A DNA stretch of 64,000 nucleotides from JBBQLG01 sp964251665 (GTDB lineage: Bacteria > Bacteroidota > Bacteroidia > Cytophagales > Spirosomataceae): NCBI GenBank assembly GCA_964251665.1, contig CAXUKO010000005.1:124001-188000 (forward strand), read 5' to 3'. The number at the start of each line of letters is the position of its first letter. Position 1 is the stretch's first letter. A program made the position numbers and the translations under genes. A model generated the notes under the pieces. It ran no database searches. It was given only the letters and a program-made list of their open reading frames with translations, and was not told where the DNA came from. This document shows, in pieces, positions 54,908-62,396 of the stretch.

Positions 54908-56308
54908 ATGCCTTATCAGCACACTGTCCGTCAGCGTACCTACACCTTCGCCGACCTGAAAACCCTGCTGGCGAAAGCGACGCCTTTTCGGTCGGGCGAT
55001 GCCCTGGCCGGTTTAGTAGCCAGTTCGGCGGAGGAACGGGTGGCCGCTCAGATGGCCCTCGCCGACCTGCCGCTGACGACGTTTCTGCACGAAACTGTAA
55101 TCCCCTACGAAACTGACGAAGTAACCCGGCTCATTATTGATACTCACGATGCCACGGCCTTTGCTCCCATCCGTCACCTGACGGTGGGCGATTTTCGTAA
55201 CTACCTGCTCTCCTACCCGACCAACACCCAAACTCTGAAACATCTCGCTCCCGGTCTGACCCCCGAAATGGTGGCCGCTGTAACCAAGCTCATGCGGGTG
55301 CAGGACTTGATTACGGTAGCAGCCAAGTGCGAGGTTGTCACCCGCTTTCGCAATACGATTGGCCTGACCGGGCGACTCTCCACCCGCCTGCAACCGAACC
55401 ACCCGACCGACGATTTCCGGGGTATTGCCGCCAGCGTAGTCGATGGGTTGCTCTACGGATCGGGCGATGCGGTCATTGGCATCAATCCCGCCACCGACCA
55501 TGTGCAGACCGTTATACGGTTGGTAGATATGCTCGACCAAATTCGCCAGCGGTTCGACATTCCAACGCAGTCGTGCATCCTGAGCCACATCACCACTACC
55601 ATTCAGGCCATCGAGCAGGGTGCTCCGGTCGACCTGGTGTTTCAGTCGGTGGGCGGTACAGAAGGCGTTAATTCGTCGTTTGGCGTCAATCTGAACATTC
55701 TCCGCGAAGGGTACGAAGCGGCTCAATCGCTGAATCGGGGTACGGTTGGCCAGAACGTCATGTATTTTGAGACGGGACAGGGCAGCGCGTTATCGGCCAA
55801 TGCACACCACGGTGTCGATCAGCAAACCCTTGAAGCACGGGCTTATGCCGTAGCGCGGGCGTTCGAGCCGTTGCTGGTTAATTCGGTGGTGGGCTTTATT
55901 GGACCGGAATACCTGTACGATGGCAAGCAGATTTTGCGGGCGGGACTGGAAGATCACTGTTGCGGCAAACTGCTGGGCCTGCCAATGGGTGTTGATATCT
56001 GCTACACCAACCACGCCGAAGCCGACCAGGACGATATGGACACGCTGCTGACGGTGCTGGGTGCGGCCGGCGTCACGTTCATCATGGGCATTCCCGGGGC
56101 CGACGACGTGATGCTCCACTACCAGAGCACCAGTTTCCACGACGCGCTCTACATCCGCGATATTTTGAAACGGAGGCCCGCCCCCGAATTTGACGCCTGG
56201 CTTCGGAAGATGGAGTTGATAAATGACGAAGGAACGTTACAACGCGTCCGGGCCGGGCATCGGCTGATGAGTGGATTAACGTTTACCTCACCCCAACCCC
56301 TCTCCTAA
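54908..56308 (+). CDS. eutB: Ethanolamine ammonia-lyase large subunit
   Basis: Coenzyme B12-dependent lyase subunit that converts ethanolamine to acetaldehyde and ammonia together with the small subunit EutC. 466 aa from the ATG at 54908 (MPYQHTVRQRTYTFADLKTL aligns with known EutB starts); an ATG ten codons earlier is possible. Family stretches: FRSGDALAGL, LPLTTFLHE, SHITTTIQAIEQGAPVDLVF, VGGTEGVNSSFGVNL, MYFETGQGSALSANAHHGVDQ, LEDHCCGKLLGLPMGVDICY, GIPGADDVMLHYQSTSFHD. Length is complete. No eutC follows, and no transporter or aldehyde dehydrogenase is near. The last seven codons lie inside the left arm of the inverted repeat at 56285. Confidence 0.93.
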   Translation: MPYQHTVRQRTYTFADLKTLLAKATPFRSGDALAGLVASSAEERVAAQMALADLPLTTFLHETVIPYETDEVTRLIIDTHDATAFAPIRHLTVGDFRNYLLSYPTNTQTLKHLAPGLTPEMVAAVTKLMRVQDLITVAAKCEVVTRFRNTIGLTGRLSTRLQPNHPTDDFRGIAASVVDGLLYGSGDAVIGINPATDHVQTVIRLVDMLDQIRQRFDIPTQSCILSHITTTIQAIEQGAPVDLVFQSVGGTEGVNSSFGVNLNILREGYEAAQSLNRGTVGQNVMYFETGQGSALSANAHHGVDQQTLEARAYAVARAFEPLLVNSVVGFIGPEYLYDGKQILRAGLEDHCCGKLLGLPMGVDICYTNHAEADQDDMDTLLTVLGAAGVTFIMGIPGADDVMLHYQSTSFHDALYIRDILKRRPAPEFDAWLRKMELINDEGTLQRVRAGHRLMSGLTFTSPQPLS

Positions 56309-56378
56309 ACCAGGAGAGGGGCTTTGCCTGGCAGTTATTAGCCCCTCTCCTGGTTTAGGAGAGGGGTTGGGGTGAGGT
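56285..56378. repeat. Palindromic repeat element: 38-bp perfect inverted arms, 18-bp spacer
   Basis: Arms at 56285-56322 and 56341-56378 are exact reverse complements; each arm contains its own hairpin (CCCCTCTCCT, AAACC, AGGAGAGGGG). The element resembles the dispersed CCCCTCTCC-type palindromes seen in many Bacteroidota and cyanobacterial intergenic regions (from memory). It supplies the stop region of eutB and ends at the stop codon of the convergent radical SAM gene, so it can terminate both. Confidence 0.92.
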
Positions 56379-57403
56379 CAATCTGCCCACACCTTGGTTC
56401 CTTCGGTGCAGTTGCGGCACATCTCGATTTCGGAGCGCGAGCGGAGCAGCGTCTGCCGAAAGTGGTTATAGGCATCACTTTGCCAAACCCCGGCAAACGA
56501 GTTGGTTTGCAGATCGCCTAAGCGATGATCGGCGTCTTTATCGAAGCAGCAGGGCACCACCAACCCGTCCCAGGTGATGACGCAGGAATGCCACATTTTC
56601 CAGCAGTGGTCGCCGAAACCGTTTTTGATGGCATACGTCCCGTCTGTTTTTTTGGCGTACCGGCTGTACTGGTCAAGGGTGGGAATGAGATCATTGCCCT
56701 GTTCATAGTCGTAAATCTGGGCGGTTTTCAGGCCCACTTCATCCACACCCAGTTCGCGGGCCAGTTTTTTTACGTCGGCAATCTGATGCTCGTTGGGCTG
56801 CACCACCAGAAACTGAAACACGACATGGGGCGTACGGGATTTGAGTTCTTTTTTCCAGCGAATAATGTTCCTTGTACCCTCCAGTACTTTTTCGAGTTTG
56901 CCCCCAACCCGGTACTGTTCATACACTTCCTGCGTAGTGCCATCAATGGAAATAATGAGTCGATCCAAACCCGACTCCACCGTTTTGCGGGCGTTGGCAT
57001 CCGTGAGGTAGTGGGCGTTGGTGCTGGTGGCGGTGTATATATTCCGGTCGGTGGCGTAACGCACCAATTCGAGGAATTTGGGGTGCAGATACGGTTCGCC
57101 CTGGAAGTAAAAAATCAGGTAAAGCAGCGTTTCGTGCAGTTCGTCGATGGTGCGTTTGTAGAGGTCTTCGCCCAGCATACCAGTTGGCCGCGTAAATGAC
57201 CGCAGGCCGCTCGGGCATTCGGGACAGCGCAGGTTGCAGGACGTGGTGGGCTCAAACGACACCGACATGGGCAGACCCCGATGCCGTGACTGCCCTGTGC
57301 GCCGGGAGTCGTAGTAACTCGCCAGCACGTTCAGCGCGTTCCAGACCCGTTTGGGCGTGAGTTTAGAGGCAAAATTCAGACCGTCGAGTACGCTGCGGTT
57401 CAT
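56378..57403 (-). CDS. Radical SAM/SPASM domain protein
   Basis: 341 aa. The radical SAM cluster motif is CNLRCPECPSG near residues 56-66 (CX3CX2C); FYFQGEPYLHP and STNAHYLTD are typical of the barrel. The C-terminal SPASM region holds further cysteines: HCWKMWHSCVITWDGLVVPCC, then CRNCTEG, able to bind auxiliary Fe-S clusters. Such enzymes mature peptides or modify sugars and cofactors; no target is obvious. It is preceded, 12 bp upstream on the same strand, by a 42-codon small ORF. Its stop lies at the edge of the inverted repeat shared with eutB. Confidence 0.88.
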   Translation of the reverse strand: MNRSVLDGLNFASKLTPKRVWNALNVLASYYDSRRTGQSRHRGLPMSVSFEPTTSCNLRCPECPSGLRSFTRPTGMLGEDLYKRTIDELHETLLYLIFYFQGEPYLHPKFLELVRYATDRNIYTATSTNAHYLTDANARKTVESGLDRLIISIDGTTQEVYEQYRVGGKLEKVLEGTRNIIRWKKELKSRTPHVVFQFLVVQPNEHQIADVKKLARELGVDEVGLKTAQIYDYEQGNDLIPTLDQYSRYAKKTDGTYAIKNGFGDHCWKMWHSCVITWDGLVVPCCFDKDADHRLGDLQTNSFAGVWQSDAYNHFRQTLLRSRSEIEMCRNCTEGTKVWAD

Positions 57404-57415
57404 TAGGTAAAAAGG

Positions 57416-57544
57416 TTATTCATTGATTAGCCGGGTAGTTCGTCTAACCGACATGGTATCAGGAGCTTTCAGGGCAATAACTTTATCAGGAGCCAGTTGC
57501 GCTAAACGCGGGTCAAGATCTCCGAACGATTCTGCAACACTCAT
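57416..57544 (-). CDS. Small ORF (42 aa) upstream of the radical SAM gene
   Basis: ATG at 57544, stop at 57416-57418. The sequence starts MSVAESFGDLDPRLAQLAPD, continues KVIALKAPDTMSVRR and ends TTRLINE; it has no Cys. It could be a short peptide made with the radical SAM protein (12-bp gap, shared upstream promoter-like sequence). It also resembles, from memory, the N-terminal half of a 65-75-residue family of unknown function (APDKVIALKAP followed by MS), so it may be a truncated remnant. The codon usage is ordinary for the window. Confidence 0.4.
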   Translation of the reverse strand: MSVAESFGDLDPRLAQLAPDKVIALKAPDTMSVRRTTRLINE

Positions 57545-57625
57545 AAAGCAGGATTTAACCGTACAATTTATCGTTTATTTTTCGCCCGGCAGACACACCG
57601 TTGAAAGTTGTCTGTCTGTTATAAC

Positions 57626-57655
57626 TTCTGTAAATGTACGATCGAAACAGTGCTT
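57626..57655 (-). promoter_or_regulatory. Promoter candidate TTTG-N18-TACATTTA
   Basis: On the minus strand, TTTG is followed after 18 nt by TACATTTA, one mismatch from TAnnTTTG. It lies about 80 bp before the small ORF and would read through it into the radical SAM gene. Coordinates are accurate to a few bases. Confidence 0.4.
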
Positions 57656-57704
57656 CCAAATGCCGACTTAGAGTGAATGATCTGGTTTGCCAGCGTCTTT
57701 CCGG

Positions 57705-57712
57705 TATCTTAG
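57705..57712 (+). promoter_or_regulatory. -7 promoter element TATCTTAG for the tryptophan dioxygenase gene
   Basis: One mismatch from TAnnTTTG, 4 nt before the ATG at 57717, with a TTTG 15 nt upstream (shorter than usual spacing). Confidence 0.35.
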
Positions 57713-57716
57713 CCGT

Positions 57717-58706
57717 ATGAACACCGCCCTGAAACCCGATTCTATCCCCGCAGAACTGGCCGAAAAACTCCATCAGCTATCCGAAAAATACGCCCTTACC
57801 GGACAGGATATGACGGCGTATCTGGACGGCCTGCTTCAGACCGATTACCTCACTTATTGGGACTATATCCATCTCGAAACCCTGCTGTCCCTGCAAAGTC
57901 CGCGTACGGCTTATCCCGACGAACTGATTTTTATTACCTACCATCAGATTACCGAACTTCATTTTAAACTCATTCGCCACGAAATCCAGCAAATTGCCCG
58001 GCGTGGACCCGCCAACCAGAGCGGGAATCAGCATGAGCCGCTTACCGCCCAGTTTTTCACCGAACGGATGACGCGGGTGAATCGCTATTTTACCATGCTG
58101 GAACAGTCGTTCTCGATCATGATTGACGGGATGGAAAAGGAGCAGTTTCTGAAGTTCCGCATGGCCCTGCTGCCGTCGAGCGGGTTTCAGTCGGTGCAGT
58201 TCCGGCAAATTGAAATCATGTCTACCGATTTCCGGCAGCTACTGGCGGATTTACCCGCCGATGTACCCGCCGACGCGCCTATCGGGGTTCTCTACGAGCA
58301 TATCTATTGGAAACAGGGTGCTACCGAAATGGCTTCGCAGCAAAAAACCCTGACGCTAAAACAGTTTGAAAGCCGCTATTCAGATAGTCTGATCCGCTTG
58401 GCCGGTGAGTACACCGACCGGAATTTGAGACAATGCCTCCGTGAATTGCAACGACGGGACACCATACCGGACGAACTGAAACAGCAATTACGGGCGTATG
58501 ATCATCGGGTAAATGTGCAGTGGAAGCTGTCGCATCTGCGCTCGGCGGTGCGTTATCTGCACAAGGACCCCGACGCGGTTAAAGCCACCGGCGGCACTAA
58601 CTGGCAGCGCTACCTCCCTCCTGCCGGTCAGCAACGCAGCTTCTTCCCGGAATTATGGACGGATCAGGAGCGGCAAACGTGGGGCCGAATGAGGGAGAAC
58701 GAGTAA
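57717..58706 (+). CDS. kynA: Tryptophan 2,3-dioxygenase
   Basis: Haem enzyme that opens the indole ring of L-tryptophan to N-formylkynurenine, the first step of the kynurenine pathway. 329 aa from the ATG at 57717. Key stretches: LTYWDYIHLETLLSLQ, FITYHQITELHFKLI with active-site His76, FRMALLPSSGFQSVQFRQIE, and NVQWKLSHLRSAVRYL with probable haem-ligand His273, then GGTNWQRYLPPA. The family GTGGS loop is changed to ATGGTNW. The rest of the pathway is not next to it. A cytoplasmic protein. Confidence 0.92.
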   Translation: MNTALKPDSIPAELAEKLHQLSEKYALTGQDMTAYLDGLLQTDYLTYWDYIHLETLLSLQSPRTAYPDELIFITYHQITELHFKLIRHEIQQIARRGPANQSGNQHEPLTAQFFTERMTRVNRYFTMLEQSFSIMIDGMEKEQFLKFRMALLPSSGFQSVQFRQIEIMSTDFRQLLADLPADVPADAPIGVLYEHIYWKQGATEMASQQKTLTLKQFESRYSDSLIRLAGEYTDRNLRQCLRELQRRDTIPDELKQQLRAYDHRVNVQWKLSHLRSAVRYLHKDPDAVKATGGTNWQRYLPPAGQQRSFFPELWTDQERQTWGRMRENE

Positions 58707-58713
58707 CCCAGCC

Positions 58714-59211
58714 TTACCGAAACACCTTTTTTAAATCAACAGAAATACCGTTGGTGGGGTCGGTTAAGAGTTCGTTGTGAAAAACCAGCTCATCTGCGTT
58801 GGGTTGCAGAATCACTACGGTGCGAAACAGGGGTTGAACTAACCAGTATGACCTGGTGCCAGCGGCAAAATAAGCTGCCGATTTAGCGGTCAGTTCAGTG
58901 TCAGTTTGTGACGGTGAAACAATCTCGATGACCGTAAGCGGCACCTCGCTTACTTTTACTTCGTCATCGCGCCAGTTAGAGGGTTCAGCCGGAAAAACGC
59001 TTAGATCCGGTACAAAAGGCGGGTTCGGTTCACTAAGCGATTGCTCACTCCGAATGTCGTACTGATCTTCATACTGGACTAATAATTCAGAGCCAAGTCT
59101 GATTTGAAGTCTTGAGTGATTTTTACTCGGCATAGGCTTTCCCCGTTCGATTTCGTACTGTGAGCGGGTTACCTCGTCGACTGCCGGTTCTGCTGCTGTG
59201 ACCGCTTCCAT
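58714..59211 (-). CDS. Uma2 family endonuclease (DUF820)
   Basis: PD-(D/E)XK-like protein of 165 aa. Family marks: PPFVPDLSVFP (catalytic Asp), LTVIEIVSPSQTDTELTAKSAAYFAAG (Glu and Lys of the site) and SYWLVQP. These proteins are very common in cyanobacteria and Bacteroidota and their biological role is unclear; some are thought to derive from transposon-linked nucleases. No partner gene is seen. Start at the ATG at 59211. Confidence 0.85.
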   Translation of the reverse strand: MEAVTAAEPAVDEVTRSQYEIERGKPMPSKNHSRLQIRLGSELLVQYEDQYDIRSEQSLSEPNPPFVPDLSVFPAEPSNWRDDEVKVSEVPLTVIEIVSPSQTDTELTAKSAAYFAAGTRSYWLVQPLFRTVVILQPNADELVFHNELLTDPTNGISVDLKKVFR

Positions 59212-59240
59212 TTGCTTGTTTTTTTAGAAAAGTACCGAAT

Positions 59241-61178
59241 TTATCTATCAAAATCAATCCGCTGGACTACCCGGCATTCGTCTTCCTCAAACACTACCTC
59301 ACCGGTCGGCACGCCGGGTACTTCACTGGGTAACTTACCCGACATACTGGCGGCAAACACAAATGCAGGTGCCGAAACTGTCGTCCAGGCGATGTAATCA
59401 GCCTCGCCGGGTGCCACGAGCCAACGGGTTTCCTGATTGGCAATGGCAGGCCAGATGCGTTCAGCAAACGCCCGGATGCGTTGGATAGCGGCAAACTGCT
59501 CCCAGTTCTGCCCCCACACGAATGGACCGTGTGTCACCTTATCCGGCTCGGCTTCGTCGGTGATGCGGAAGACGTAGAGTTTGGTGTATTCTTCATTCAG
59601 ACCGCGCTGCTCGTGCAGGTTGCGTACTTCAAACCCCAGCCCGACGTAGCTTGGCATATCGGTTAAAAACAGGGCAGTGAAGTAACGGAACACGTTACCC
59701 GTCCGGTAAAACTCGTCAAAGCGCGGATCGTCTTTATCGGCTGTCATCACCGTAAAATTGGGGGCGAACCGGCGCGTTTTTAGCCAGTTGTAATAACTGG
59801 CGAAGCGTTCGGTGAACGTGTCCGAACCAACGACACAGGACTGCAAATCGCCCAGGGTAGAGTCAGCATCGATGGCTTCGAGGTGATCCGGTTCATCGCC
59901 ATAGCCCATCGTATCGGGCGGGGCAAGGAAGGTTTCGGCAAAGAAGCCGAAGTGCGCAATACCCTTGTCCCGCTGTACATAGTGCTTAACAAACCGCAGT
60001 GGGTCATAAAAGCGGTCAGGTTCGGCCGGTACGCCATCGGGGCGAAGTTGAACATGGGCCATATCGCCCCGCATAAAGTCCAAGTTGTAAGCCCGTTGCG
60101 CTTCGTAATACTTCTGGCCGATGTAAGTCCAGGCGGGTACGTTGGGCCGGTCGAAATCGAGTTGCCAGTTGGCGTTGTTGTCATGCGAATGGTAAAACTT
60201 GTACCGGGCCAGCGGACCAAACACGCGCGAAAACGCCTGTGGTTCGTCGAAGGCGTACTGATACCAGATCTGCCCGAACTCGTCGTGTACAAAGTCGGTG
60301 GGGTTGATATGCAGGCCACGATAGGGCGGTGCCATTGTCATGGGCAGCGTTTCGTAGCCTACCCGAATCAGATGGCTGATGAGCTGGAGCCGCCGACGCA
60401 ATCGCCCACCGTAGTCATTCACCAGGCCAAACAGAATCTCGTGCCGTTTCTGATCAGAAATCAGCCAGCTATCAGGAGCAAAGAACAGCGTTTTACCAAA
60501 CGTCAGCGATGTACCGTCAGCCGCACCGTTCAATTGTAAATATTGCCAGATCGCTTCTTCTACCTGCTGATAGACCTGTTCGGTATGGTTCACAATCCGG
60601 GTATCGGCACGTTGTACCCACTCAAAAAACCGGGGATAGGCCAGTACCATCTCCGAAAAGCGATCCGTATGCGGAATCACATCCATACCCACCGTGCGGC
60701 CCATCAGGTGCAGTAAATTCACCACCACTTTTAACTGCTTCTCGACCGTATTAAGGGCGGGCAGAAAGGTTTGCAACTGGCTGCTGAAAAACTCCGGGTT
60801 GAGTTGCCAGCTTGTCATGCCATACAAACTGCCTACCACGCCCGGCTCCCAGATGGGCAGCAGGTGAATGCTGTCGTGCTGAGCGGGCAGCGTCAGGGCG
60901 TAGCTGACCAGATTGAAAAACGAGCCAATCGTCCGTACATTAACGCCCACCATATTGCTCCCTTTCAGCCACGACGAGTCCACTTCGCCCTGTCTGGGGC
61001 TATCGATGGTCTGATTAGGGTCGAGTGCCCGGCGGAGTGCGTCGGTTCCGTAGCGACGATGGAGCAGATCGAGCGTTTGCTGCACCGAAAGCTGCACCGC
61101 CGTCTGCGGGGGCAGGTTAGGCACGAACGACGTGTGTCCCGACCGGTACGACCCGAAATTGGTGTTGGAAAACTGCAT
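59241..61178 (-). CDS. Alpha-amylase superfamily (GH13-like) protein
   Basis: 645 aa; ATG at 61178 chosen over a TTG two codons earlier because the promoter box ends 3 nt before it. Barrel motifs can be matched to GH13 regions: GMDVIPHTDRFS (region I), NLDFMRGDMAHVQL (region II, possible nucleophile Asp), GFFAETFLAPPDT (region III, possible acid Glu) and VMTADKDDPRFDE (region IV, in place of the usual NHD). The N-terminus contains SIHLLPIWEPGVVGSLYG. No signal peptide, so it acts in the cytoplasm, perhaps on glycogen-type or phosphorylated sugars. The region I and IV motifs are divergent, so activity is not certain. Confidence 0.7.
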   Translation of the reverse strand: MQFSNTNFGSYRSGHTSFVPNLPPQTAVQLSVQQTLDLLHRRYGTDALRRALDPNQTIDSPRQGEVDSSWLKGSNMVGVNVRTIGSFFNLVSYALTLPAQHDSIHLLPIWEPGVVGSLYGMTSWQLNPEFFSSQLQTFLPALNTVEKQLKVVVNLLHLMGRTVGMDVIPHTDRFSEMVLAYPRFFEWVQRADTRIVNHTEQVYQQVEEAIWQYLQLNGAADGTSLTFGKTLFFAPDSWLISDQKRHEILFGLVNDYGGRLRRRLQLISHLIRVGYETLPMTMAPPYRGLHINPTDFVHDEFGQIWYQYAFDEPQAFSRVFGPLARYKFYHSHDNNANWQLDFDRPNVPAWTYIGQKYYEAQRAYNLDFMRGDMAHVQLRPDGVPAEPDRFYDPLRFVKHYVQRDKGIAHFGFFAETFLAPPDTMGYGDEPDHLEAIDADSTLGDLQSCVVGSDTFTERFASYYNWLKTRRFAPNFTVMTADKDDPRFDEFYRTGNVFRYFTALFLTDMPSYVGLGFEVRNLHEQRGLNEEYTKLYVFRITDEAEPDKVTHGPFVWGQNWEQFAAIQRIRAFAERIWPAIANQETRWLVAPGEADYIAWTTVSAPAFVFAASMSGKLPSEVPGVPTGEVVFEEDECRVVQRIDFDR

Positions 61179-61181
61179 GGG

Positions 61182-61206
61182 CAAAAATAACCCATTTCTG
61201 AACCGT
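61182..61206 (-). promoter_or_regulatory. Promoter with -7 element TATTTTTG (61182-61189)
   Basis: On the minus strand TATTTTTG (perfect TAnnTTTG) ends 3 nt before the ATG at 61178; TTTG lies 21 nt further upstream (complement at about 61211-61214), close to the known -33/-7 spacing. Best promoter in the window. Confidence 0.6.
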
Positions 61207-61231
61207 TTATCAAACAGACTGTTCTCAGACT

Positions 61232-62353
61232 ATGCAGGACGTTATCATCATCGGCGGGGGATTGGCGGGCTTAGTCAGCGCACTCGAACTGGCCCGGCAG
61301 CACCATACGGTGACGCTGATTGAACGCAAAACGTACCCTTTCCACAAGGTCTGTGGCGAATACGTCTCCAACGAAGTTAAAGCGTATGTTGAGTCGCTGG
61401 GCGTTGATCTGGCGGGATTGGGCGCGGCCAGCATTACCCGATTTCAGTTCAGTTCGCCATCGGGCAAACGCCTGAGTGCCCCGCTCGATCTGGGTGGGTT
61501 CGGTATTAGCCGTTACACCCTCGACTACGCACTTTACCAACTGGCGCAGGCCGCTGGCGTACACTTTATCCTCGGCAAACAGGTCGAGAATGTCACCTTT
61601 GCCGATGACAGGTTTATGATTGAACTCAATGCCGGGCAAACGCTTACGGCCCGCCAGGTAATCGGCAGCTTCGGCAAACGGACCAAACTCGATAAACAAC
61701 TCGACCGGGCGTTTATGCAGCAGCCGTCTCCATACATTGGCGTGAAGTACCACGTTACCATGGATTTTCCAACGGATCTGATTGCCCTGCATAATTTCCA
61801 CGATGGGTACTGTGGCATGTCGGCCATCGAGGATAATAAATTTTGTGTCTGTTACCTGACCACCCGCGAAAATCTGCGTCGGCACGGTACCATTCCGGCG
61901 ATGGAGCAGGCGGTTCTCTGCCAAAATCCGCACCTCAGGCAGGTTTTTGAGAAGGCTGAGTTTCTCTACGACAAACCCGAAGTAATCAACGAAATCTCGT
62001 TTGCACCCAAGCAGGCCGTAGAAAGGCACATCCTGATGGCGGGTGATTCGGCGGGGTTAATTACGCCCCTGTGCGGCAACGGGATGGCGATGGCGATTCA
62101 CGGCGCGAAACTCGTCAGCCACCTGACCGACCAGTTTCTACGGGAGCAACTGACCCGCCCCGAACTGGAGCAGCGCTACCAGTCGGGCTGGCGTGAACGC
62201 TTCGCCCGGCGACTGTGGGTCGGTCGTACCGTTCAAAAACTGTTCGGCGATGAGTGGTTATCCGAACTGGCAGTGAGCGCCTTTGGGGCCTTTAAACCCA
62301 TGCTGCGGGGGGTAATGCGCCAAACGCACGGCAGCATTGTACCGGTAGAATAG
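61232..62353 (+). CDS. FAD-dependent oxidoreductase, geranylgeranyl reductase-like
   Basis: 373-aa flavoprotein. The FAD-binding VIIIGGGLAGLVSALELAR starts at residue 4; KVCGEYVS (residues 44-51) and HILMAGDSAGLITPLCGNGMAMAIHGA mark the GGR/UbiH-like family. Likely substrates are isoprenoid, quinone or other lipid groups; a halogenase or polyketide-tailoring role was considered but no synthase is close. Divergent from the amylase-like gene, 53 bp apart. No signal peptide. Confidence 0.83.
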   Translation: MQDVIIIGGGLAGLVSALELARQHHTVTLIERKTYPFHKVCGEYVSNEVKAYVESLGVDLAGLGAASITRFQFSSPSGKRLSAPLDLGGFGISRYTLDYALYQLAQAAGVHFILGKQVENVTFADDRFMIELNAGQTLTARQVIGSFGKRTKLDKQLDRAFMQQPSPYIGVKYHVTMDFPTDLIALHNFHDGYCGMSAIEDNKFCVCYLTTRENLRRHGTIPAMEQAVLCQNPHLRQVFEKAEFLYDKPEVINEISFAPKQAVERHILMAGDSAGLITPLCGNGMAMAIHGAKLVSHLTDQFLREQLTRPELEQRYQSGWRERFARRLWVGRTVQKLFGDEWLSELAVSAFGAFKPMLRGVMRQTHGSIVPVE

Positions 62354-62385
62354 AAAGTCAAAATACAGTATTACCGGCGAGCCAT

Positions 62386-62393
62386 TATCTTTG
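62386..62393 (+). promoter_or_regulatory. -7 promoter element TATCTTTG
   Basis: Perfect TAnnTTTG, 3 nt before the ATG at 62397. No clear -33 TTTG. Confidence 0.45.
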
Positions 62394-62396
62394 GCC

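Noticed and set aside
57423..57671. 82-codon plus-strand frame opposite the small ORF
   Set aside because: No family likeness; it overlaps the promoter regions of both neighbouring genes.
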